Shown: one piece after another, positions 23,861 through 30,358 of the stretch | Layout: every line of letters begins with the position of its first letter | Position numbering within the stretch: position 1 is the stretch's first letter | Origin: Halorhodospira abdelmalekii | GTDB taxonomy: Bacteria > Pseudomonadota > Gammaproteobacteria > Nitrococcales > Halorhodospiraceae | Reading direction: 5' to 3' | DNA length: 33,248 nt | NCBI RefSeq assembly: GCF_016583625.1 | Contig: NZ_NRRN01000036.1 | Coordinates: forward strand, 1 to 33,248 | Program-made: the position numbers and the translations under genes | The notes under the pieces: generated by a model | Seen by the model: only the letters and a program-made list of their open reading frames with translations | Told to the model about the DNA's origin: nothing | Databases searched by the model: none

Positions 23861-24187
23861 GCGTGGCAGAGGCAACGGCCGGACGCGCTGGTGCTCGACC
23901 GCCACATGCCCGATCTCGATGGTGTTGAGCTGGCCGAGCGCGTCCGTGCCGAGGAGCAGGCCGAGGGTCGCCCTCGGGTACCCATTGCCCTCTACACCGC
24001 TTACGCCCGTAGCGAGGTCGAGACGGTCCTTGAGGGTGGGCTCTTTGATACCTTTTTGGGCAAGCCGTTGGATCGTACAGAGCTGCGGCAATGGATCAAG
24101 TCGCTGGAATCGCTGGCACGGCGGCAGCCGCCTGATGCCAACACCAACCCAGGAGAGCTCCATGGCAACGCACTCCACTCCTAGCCA
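23861..24187 (+). pseudogene. Receiver-domain fragment plus start of the next sensor
   Basis: The frame encodes the second half of a receiver domain (LVLDRHMPDLDGVELAERV, PIALYTAYARSEVETV, LGKPLDRTELRQWIKSL) and is almost identical to the end of the kinase at 30359. It ends at TAG 24181-24183. As at 33132, an overlapping ATG (24162) opens MATHSTPS, the start of the following PAS sensor, but after about eight codons the sequence switches to an SDR fragment. About 2.5 kb of kinase between the leader and the receiver is missing. Confidence 0.85.
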
Positions 24188-24371
24188 GGCGCAGCCCGCG
24201 GGATTGGCTACGGCATCGCGCAGCGCCTGGCCGAAGACGACTGGCGTGTGGTCATAGGCGATCTCGACGAGGCGGAGTGCCGGGCCGCCGCAGAGCGTAT
24301 CGGCCCCCAAGCTAAAGCGATCGCCCTCTCGATGTGCGCGATGAGCGCAGCGTTGAACAGGCGCTAAACAC
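24188..24371 (+). pseudogene. Short-chain dehydrogenase fragment (copy D)
   Basis: Matches SDR copies A and C from the glycine-rich loop (ARGIGYGIAQRLAEDDW) through GDLDEAECRAAAERIGPQA. It contains a two-base insertion near 24328 that breaks the frame and ends near ERSVEQALN. No start codon and no recombinase precede it. Confidence 0.8.
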
Positions 24372-24373
24372 GA

Positions 24374-24458
24374 CGTTTGCAAGGGCGGCATGCAGAATCT
24401 CCGGCGACGATTGTGGCACTTCGTCGGCATCACACATCAGCGCCAACACTTCCGGATC
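24374..24458 (-). pseudogene. Fragment of serine hydrolase gene 2 (copy of about 3702-3786)
   Basis: CGTTTGCAAGGGCGGCATGC through CACTTCCGGATC matches the hydrolase C-terminal region (MCEADEVPQSPPKIL). It abuts the SDR fragment directly. Confidence 0.85.
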
Positions 24459-24570
24459 GAGGACTCACCTTGAAATGCCTGCCGTTAAAGCATCAAAAGG
24501 CCACGCATATTGCAGTCGTCGCCTCTAGGCGGCATGATTCCAACCTCAGATTCCTACTCTTGAGGTCAGC

Positions 24571-24866
24571 ATGCTCGTTTCTGACAAGGGGCAAAGGGGC
24601 AAGTCACCATCCCCAAGCACATTCGCATGGCCGCGGGCGTCGCACCTGGCAGCGAAGTCACCTTCAGTTTGGAAGGCAGCAAGATCGTCATCACACCCGT
24701 GAGCACCAGCGTTAAGGAGGACCGTCGAGCGAAGTTTAAGGCAGCAGCGGCACGGGTACGTGGAAGCCTCAGCGCAGAGTTCAAGCAGCTGGGCGCCGAC
24801 GAAATCATGAGCTTCATCCGCGGCGACGAACCGACAAAGGACCAAAGCAGTCGTGGCTCTAGCTAA
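24571..24866 (+). pseudogene. AbrB-type antitoxin with 8-base tandem duplication
   Basis: ATG 24571 opens MLVSDKGQ. The eight bases AAGGGGCA then occur twice in a row (24586-24601), which shifts the frame. With one copy removed, the family motif DKGQVTIPKHIRMAAGV is restored and runs into EVTFSLEGSKIVI and an acidic tail ending at 24866. The protein should be a swapped-hairpin AbrB antitoxin for the PIN toxin that overlaps its end. A shorter product from ATG 24627 would lack most of the DNA-binding hairpin. The eight-base duplication looks like a slippage event. Confidence 0.8.
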
Positions 24867-25290
24867 TCTTGCAGACTACGACGGCACAGCCGGCGTACTC
24901 GTAGACACCAACGTATGGGTGGACTGTATCGACGAGGCGAGCCCATGGCATGACTGGGCCGTAGGACAGCTACAAGTTTGCAGCGAGCGGAGTCCGCTGC
25001 ATGTCAATATCGCCATCTTCTCTGAACTCCTGATTCCGGGCCCAGACATCCGAGCACTGGATGCAATGCTCGATATCTACGACACGCTCAGAACATCGCT
25101 GCCGTGGGCAGCCGCCGGACTCACCGCTGCGGCCTATGCCATGTATCGACGTCGCGGCGGAACCAAACAGAAGCCTCTGCCGGACTTCTTCATCGGGGCT
25201 CACGCGGCGGTGTCCAACCTCAGCGTACTAACCCGCGATCCGAACCCGTACAAGAACTACTTCGCTAGGCTTGAAGTCATTGCCCCGTGA
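24853..25290 (+). CDS. VapC-like PIN-domain ribonuclease toxin
   Basis: The 145-residue protein starts at GTG 24853, overlapping the antitoxin stop by 14 bases. PIN-domain metal-binding acids are visible: LVDTNVWVD, FSELLIPG and LPDFFIGAHA, with SVLTRDPNPYKNYF near the end. It should cleave RNA unless blocked by the antitoxin. With the antitoxin frameshifted, toxin activity may be tolerated only if expression is low or the truncated antitoxin still binds. Confidence 0.88.
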   Translation: MALANLADYDGTAGVLVDTNVWVDCIDEASPWHDWAVGQLQVCSERSPLHVNIAIFSELLIPGPDIRALDAMLDIYDTLRTSLPWAAAGLTAAAYAMYRRRGGTKQKPLPDFFIGAHAAVSNLSVLTRDPNPYKNYFARLEVIAP

Positions 25291-25321
25291 TTCTGCGCAC
25301 CATCCAAAAACCGTGGCGAAG

Positions 25322-26221
25322 TCACTGTTCGGCTTTCATAAAATCAACATGGAATTGAGCGCTCAGGGTAGGGGCCTCTATCATCGGTAGATGCCCGACG
25401 TCAGGCAGTTCCACAAATTGAGCCTCCGGCATCCCTTCTTTGAGATGAACAGCGCCATCAATCGAAAAGACACCATCATCGCTCCCCCAAACAGTTAAAA
25501 CCGGCATTGGAAATTCTGGCAGCGGATCTATAATTCGCCTATCAAGCTGCACGATATCCCAGACATGCCGAAAATGCTCAATCCCCTCTTTATAGTCCTG
25601 TACAATATCTTTCTTTACACTCTCTGGAAAGTCCGGAGGATTCGAAAAAAGCAGATCCATCTGCAAATCAAAATCCTCCAAAGTCCGTGGCATAAAAGGA
25701 TGCACACCAGCGCGCAGCGCACTCTTAACTTCATCGCTCCAATCGACCACACCAAACGGTCCCCCAACGAAGGCGAGCGTCTGTACATCGTCAGACTGTT
25801 GATCGGCAATCAAAGCGGCAATAGTGCCTCCCATAGAGTTCCCTGCGAGGTGCCACGTCGTAGGGTCAAACTGCTGCATCAACTCAACAATAAGGTCCGC
25901 TTGATGCTGTAGCGAATACGCTTCTAGCGAAAAGTCTCGACTGTCACCATACCCGGGAAGATCGGGGGCGATGGCTCGATACCCAGACGCTTTGAGCCGA
26001 CAGATGTAGTCGTGCCACTGAGAGCGCTCGGCGAACAGCCCGTGCAACAGCAGAACGGACTCACCCTCCCCCGCCTTGCTTAAAGAGATTTCTCCTTCAG
26101 CGAGCTCAACCTGCGAAGATTCGATATTGCAAGGTGTGGCTACATTGCCGCCACTGGCGAAAGCTAGAGAGGCCTGGGCAGAGAGCGCCACAAGCATCGT
26201 CAATACTACTGAATAGAGCAT
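25322..26221 (-). CDS. Secreted alpha/beta hydrolase
   Basis: The 299-residue protein starts at ATG 26221 after GGAGTGG. Residues 1-22 form a signal peptide (MLYSVVLTMLVALSAQASLA). The fold markers are HGLFAERSQW (oxyanion side), PGYGDS, the nucleophile elbow GNSMGG, Asp in VWGSDDGVF and His in VGHLPM. The substrate is unknown; the sequence resembles esterase/lipase or C-C hydrolases acting in the periplasm. An in-frame extension to 26308 overlaps another small frame and is rejected. The gene is visibly richer in A and T than its neighbours, which suggests recent acquisition. Confidence 0.85.
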   Translation of the reverse strand: MLYSVVLTMLVALSAQASLAFASGGNVATPCNIESSQVELAEGEISLSKAGEGESVLLLHGLFAERSQWHDYICRLKASGYRAIAPDLPGYGDSRDFSLEAYSLQHQADLIVELMQQFDPTTWHLAGNSMGGTIAALIADQQSDDVQTLAFVGGPFGVVDWSDEVKSALRAGVHPFMPRTLEDFDLQMDLLFSNPPDFPESVKKDIVQDYKEGIEHFRHVWDIVQLDRRIIDPLPEFPMPVLTVWGSDDGVFSIDGAVHLKEGMPEAQFVELPDVGHLPMIEAPTLSAQFHVDFMKAEQ

Positions 26222-26270
26222 AGCACCACTCCGATCTGTTTGCATATGCCTGAAGGCTACCGGATCGACC

Positions 26271-26405
26271 TCACTGCTCGCAACGGAGGCAATCATCGTT
26301 TGGTCCACGTTTGATAAACAGCCGCTTATGCGAGAAAGGACGATCGCTCAGGTAGAACGGCACGCCGAAGTAACGTTTGTCGGACGTTTTCTTGGACTGT
26401 TTCAC
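26271..26405 (-). CDS. Small ORF of unknown function, 44 residues
   Basis: GTG 26405 has a good GAGGT ribosome site seven bases upstream and encodes a basic peptide (KKTSDKRYFGVPFYLSDRPF, then SHKRLFIKRGPNDD) ending 50 bases before the hydrolase start. I do not recognise it. A second frame across the same region (MCDVTRAQLAEAIDHGESL, ATG 26472) is also open, so a frameshifted longer gene is possible. Confidence 0.35.
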   Translation of the reverse strand: MKQSKKTSDKRYFGVPFYLSDRPFSHKRLFIKRGPNDDCLRCEQ

Positions 26406-26491
26406 GCTGCGACCTCAAGCTCTCGCCGTGGTCAATGGCCTCTGCAAGCTGCGCTCGGGTCACATCGCACATCTCTATGGTTTCAGGAACG

Positions 26492-26540
26492 GTAACGCAG
26501 ACCTATAGGCGAGTGCTAGCGGGTTACGCTAGCACCAGGA
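26492..26540. repeat. Stem-loop repeat unit, copy 2
   Basis: Second copy of the unit at 14986. Here the hairpin is perfect: GTGCTAGCG (26513-26521), loop GGTTA, CGCTAGCAC (26527-26535). Flanking TAACGCAGACC and the trailing GGACTAGG are shared with copy 1. Confidence 0.6.
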
Positions 26541-26556
26541 CTAGGGAAACCGTGCG

Positions 26557-26600
26557 TCAACCCACCACCGCCACCCACAGGTCCATGACGTTGGTCTGGG
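26557..26600 (-). pseudogene. Last 14 codons of glycerate 2-kinase (copy of 9489-9532)
   Basis: Encodes TQTNVMDLWVAVV and a TGA stop, matching the end of the glycerate kinase. It lies about 20 bases beyond the stem-loop repeat. Sequence on both sides is unrelated to the parent locus. Confidence 0.8.
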
Positions 26601-26655
26601 ATCGCCTGTATCAGTTCAATCCACTCAGTACGGGCGCCGTGCAGGTTCCCCTGGA

Positions 26656-29496
26656 TTATCTAGAGTGGTCACTAACTGGCCCTGTGGCGCGCTTTTCGGA
26701 GCCGATCCCTAAGTAGCGCACCACGCTCTTTTCGATCTCCACTATGACGAAGAGCGCAGCACCGAAGAGCAGAATGCGGCCCCAGTCGGCCAACGAAATG
26801 GCAGTTGTGCCGAATAGGGCGTGCATCACGGGCGCGTAGGTGAAGGCAAGCTGTAGCAGAATTAACAGACCGATGGCAATCCACATCGCCGAGGAGCGAA
26901 AGAGTGCCCACCCACGCCAAATCGGGTCGTAGATCAGGCGTAGGTTGAGCAGATAGAACGCCTGTCCCGCCACCAGCGTATTGATCGCGACCGTTCGGGC
27001 GAGTTCATCGCTGACGCCGACGACCTCTTCCATCCACAGGAAGTGACCGAAGGTCCCGATCCAGAGCAGGATCGCTACAAATGGGATTCGCCACAGCATA
27101 AAGCCCGAGAGCAGCGGCGTCTGCGGGTCACGCGGCGGTCGTTGCATCACCCCCGGCTCGCTCGGTTCAAAGGCCAGCGCCATGGCGAGTGTCACCGAGG
27201 TCACCATGTTGACCCAAAGCACCTGCACCGGGGTCAGCGGCAGCGCCAACCCCATCAGAATCGCCATCATGATGGTCAGCGACTGCCCGGCGTTAGTCGG
27301 CAGCATGTGTAGGATGGCCTTGCGGATATTGTCGTAGACCGTGCGACCCTCTTCCACCGCATGGGTGATGGAGGCGAAGTTATCGTCCGCTAAGACCATC
27401 TCGGAGGCCTCTTTGGCCGCCTCCGTGCCCTTGTTGCCCATGGCGACACCGACGTCGGCGCGTTTAAGCGCCGGGGCGTCGTTGACCCCATCGCCGGTCA
27501 TCGCCACGATGCCGCCCTCGGCCTGGAGCGCTCGGACCAGCCGCAGCTTATGCTCCGGCGTCGTGCGCGCAAAGATATCGACTCCCTGAACCAGACGGCG
27601 CAGTTCGGCGTCATCGGCCGCATCGACGTGGTGTCCGGCTACTGCGCGTCCACCGCCGTTATCCCCGCTAATCTCCCCAGTGGCACTCTTGCCGATCCCC
27701 AGCTTCTCGCCGATAGCCCGCGCAGTCGCCAAGTGATCGCCGGTGATCATCTTGACCCGGATACCGGCCTGCTGTGCCTGCGCTACCGCGCCAATGGCCT
27801 CTTCGCGCGGGGGGTCGATGATGCCGACCACGGCCAACAGGGTAAAACCGCCGCGTTCGACATCTTCGTAGGTCAACTCCCGCCGCCCCCGTGGCTCCTT
27901 GCGGACCGCCAAAGCCAACAAGCGCTCGCCCTGGCCGGCGATCTCATTCATCGCCGCCTCCCACCAGGCGGCGTCGAGCGGCTGGGTCGAGTGGTTCACC
28001 TGCTCACAGTCGCACAACTCTAGGAGCCGTTCAGGGCTGCCTTTTAGATAGACGCCGTGCCAGCCGTGGTGGTCGCTATTGAGGGTGGCCATGTACTTGT
28101 GTTCAGAGTCGAAGGGGATGGCATCGAGTCGCGGCCAGCGGTCGGCATCGCGTTCTGGGTCGAGCCCAGCCTTGCGTCCTACGACAAGCAGTGCCCCCTC
28201 GGTGGGATCGCCCTGCAAGTGCCACTCGCCATCCCGCTGGAAATGCCGAGCGTCGTTGCACAGCACCCCAGCCCGCAACGCCTCAAGCAGTGCGGCGTCG
28301 ATCTCGGCGGTAACCATCTCCTCGCCATCGATGCAAAATCCGCCGTGCGGTGCATAGCCGACCCCTTCGACTGTGACCCGCTGCGTCCGACTGACTAGGG
28401 TCGCCACCGTCATCTCGTTACGAGTCAGGGTGCCGGTTTTATCCGAGCAAACGGTCGACACCGAACCAAGGGTCTCGACCGCCGGCAAACGGCGGATGAT
28501 GGCGTTGCGCCGTGCCATCTTCTGTACGCCGATCGCCAAGGCGATAGTCAAAATCGCCGGCAGCCCTTCGGGAATCGTCGAGACGGCCAGACTGACGGCG
28601 GCGAGGAACATCTCGTCGAGCGGATAGTCTCGGACCCAGTAGCCGAAGGCGAAGGTAAAGGCGGCCACGATGATGATGATCACCGCCAACCACCGCCCGA
28701 ACTGTTCGGTCTGACGGATCAGCGGGGTCTGTAGGCGATCAACCTCACCGAGCATTGCCGAGATTCGGCCGACTTCGGTCTGCGCCCCCGTGGCGACCAC
28801 GACTCCGAGCCCGCGCCCGAAGGTTGCCAAGGTGCCGGAGTAGGCCATCCCGCGCCGATCACCCAAGGCCGCATCGGCGGCGACCGCGGCCGTCTCCTTC
28901 TCCACCGGCACCGACTCGCCGGTGAGCACCGCCTCATCGACGCGCAGATTTTTCGCCTCGAAGAGGCGCAGATCGGCAGGGATCTTATCGCCCGCCTGAA
29001 TCAGTACGACATCGCCAGGCACGATCGCCTCGGCCGCGACCTCACAGCGTTCGCCATTACGAACGACCACCGCCTGCGGCGATAGCATCTTGCGGATGGC
29101 ATCAAGCGCTCGCTCCGCCTTCCCCTCCTGGAGAAAGCCGATCATGGTGTTGATCAGCACCACGGCGAGGATGACCCCGGTATCGACCCAGTGGCCGAGC
29201 AGCGCGGTTCCGGCCGCCGCCGCGATCAAGATGTAGATCAGTACGTTATGAAAGTGGCGAAAGAAGCGGACCAGCGGGCCGGCGCGCTCCGGCGGCTGGA
29301 GACGATTCGGGCCGTACTGCTCAAGCCGGGCCGCAACCTCCTCTTCGCTCAAGCCGCGACGGCGACTCCCTAAGCGCTCGAGTGCATCCTCGGCGGTCTC
29401 GGCGTGGTAGCAAGACGCGGCAGCATCGTGATCAACCGCGCCCTCTCCAGCGCTGTCTGAGCGGCTTGATGTGGTCTGGTGATCTTGATCGGCCAT
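26656..29496 (-). CDS. P-type cation-transporting ATPase (type II, PacL/CtpF-like)
   Basis: The 946-residue membrane pump has an N-terminal cation-ATPase segment (LSEEEVAARLEQYGPNRL), actuator TGES at 192-195, M4 motif PEGLP, phosphorylation site DKTGT (Asp352), KGSPERLL nucleotide-binding motif, GDGVND at 668-673 and six C-terminal hydrophobic segments. M6 reads WVNMVTSVTLAMALAFEP, without the Asp of animal Ca2+ pumps, so the ion (Ca2+, Na+ or another) cannot be assigned. The protein starts MADQDHQTTSS with a polar tail; the ribosome site is weak. A PII-like gene lies 204 bases upstream on the same strand. Confidence 0.92.
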   Translation of the reverse strand: MADQDHQTTSSRSDSAGEGAVDHDAAASCYHAETAEDALERLGSRRRGLSEEEVAARLEQYGPNRLQPPERAGPLVRFFRHFHNVLIYILIAAAAGTALLGHWVDTGVILAVVLINTMIGFLQEGKAERALDAIRKMLSPQAVVVRNGERCEVAAEAIVPGDVVLIQAGDKIPADLRLFEAKNLRVDEAVLTGESVPVEKETAAVAADAALGDRRGMAYSGTLATFGRGLGVVVATGAQTEVGRISAMLGEVDRLQTPLIRQTEQFGRWLAVIIIIVAAFTFAFGYWVRDYPLDEMFLAAVSLAVSTIPEGLPAILTIALAIGVQKMARRNAIIRRLPAVETLGSVSTVCSDKTGTLTRNEMTVATLVSRTQRVTVEGVGYAPHGGFCIDGEEMVTAEIDAALLEALRAGVLCNDARHFQRDGEWHLQGDPTEGALLVVGRKAGLDPERDADRWPRLDAIPFDSEHKYMATLNSDHHGWHGVYLKGSPERLLELCDCEQVNHSTQPLDAAWWEAAMNEIAGQGERLLALAVRKEPRGRRELTYEDVERGGFTLLAVVGIIDPPREEAIGAVAQAQQAGIRVKMITGDHLATARAIGEKLGIGKSATGEISGDNGGGRAVAGHHVDAADDAELRRLVQGVDIFARTTPEHKLRLVRALQAEGGIVAMTGDGVNDAPALKRADVGVAMGNKGTEAAKEASEMVLADDNFASITHAVEEGRTVYDNIRKAILHMLPTNAGQSLTIMMAILMGLALPLTPVQVLWVNMVTSVTLAMALAFEPSEPGVMQRPPRDPQTPLLSGFMLWRIPFVAILLWIGTFGHFLWMEEVVGVSDELARTVAINTLVAGQAFYLLNLRLIYDPIWRGWALFRSSAMWIAIGLLILLQLAFTYAPVMHALFGTTAISLADWGRILLFGAALFVIVEIEKSVVRYLGIGSEKRATGPVSDHSR

Positions 29497-29700
29497 CTGT
29501 CTATGCTCTCGCTTGTTCTTGCTGCCCGCTTGCTCGCCGCGGTTTTCTCTCTTTCCCGCGGGGCGTGCCGTACCAACCGTGAGTCGCGGTGTTCACCACC
29601 TCACAGCAAACCTTAGAGGTCTTTTAAGTCAACTGCATCAATCGCTAATCGTCGACGTCCGGCGCGTCGGTATGCTGGCCTCGGAAGCGCTTTTCCTGGC

Positions 29701-30070
29701 TTACTTCTCGGCAGACTCGGCGGGATGGTCTCCTGGAACCTGTCCCCGCCCCTGAAGATTCAGCCCATAGAGTGCGGCCACGGGCAGGATCATGGCCAGG
29801 CCTTGTCGGGGGCTGTCCAGTCCCAGTTCATCGCGGAGTTTGCGTGCCGTTCGATCGGCGCGGTCGGCCTCGGCGACCCAGAAAATAATGCTCATTGCAC
29901 TCTGAAACGTCAGGCCGAAAAAGGTCTTGATGGGTGGGTTGCTAATGCCGCTCGCGGGTACCAGGGTCGCGCCTACAACGCCCTCATTATGGGCAATATC
30001 CAGTGCCCGTTCGGAGGACGTCATCGGTCACGATAGCAACGAGCAATGATGTGGCTGCTGTCTTTTCCAT
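29701..30070 (-). pseudogene. PII-like signalling protein with single-base frameshift
   Basis: ATG 30070 opens MEKTAATSLLVAIVTDD. One extra base in the run near 30013-30017 then shifts the frame; the rest continues as SERALDIAHNEGVVGAT, PIKTFFGLTFQSAM and LPVAALYGL. In the restored frame this looks like the small PII-like proteins (about 110 residues, trimeric regulators of membrane transporters), with LLVAIV as beta-1 and KTFFGL as a family hallmark. It precedes the P-type ATPase on the same strand, so a regulatory link is possible. The family call is from memory and moderate. A start at ATG 30024 would skip beta-1. Confidence 0.55.
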
Positions 30071-30358
30071 GGTGGGTAACGGTATCCAGCCTGGGACGCG
30101 GACCCAAGAGTAGCATAGTCGATCCCGAGGATCTGCCTACGCGCCTTCCACTGGCGGGTGAAGACCCTATTGTTTTATGGTTATTGAACTGAATGGGGTA
30201 TCGTGTCTTTGGTTGGAGGAGTTTTACAGGGGGGGGCACAGATGGAGCGGTTGGGCGAGCACGCGCCGGTGAAAGGAGTGCGTCGAACCGTTCTTGCTTG
30301 ATGAGGCCCTGCAGTGGCTCGACAGGCTGCTCGGAGGCGACCATTAAGAGGAAAAATC
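30071..30358 (+). other. Leader region of the hybrid kinase; remnants only
   Basis: No complete gene. Pieces of this stretch (CCCGAGGATCTGCCTA, GCGGGTGAAGACCC, TGGCTCGACAGGCTGCTC) recur at 23764-23860 in a different order. A short plus-strand frame ends EALQWLDRLLGGDH at TAA 30345-30347, just before the kinase ribosome site, and may be the tail of a lost upstream gene. No clear promoter is visible. Confidence 0.4.
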
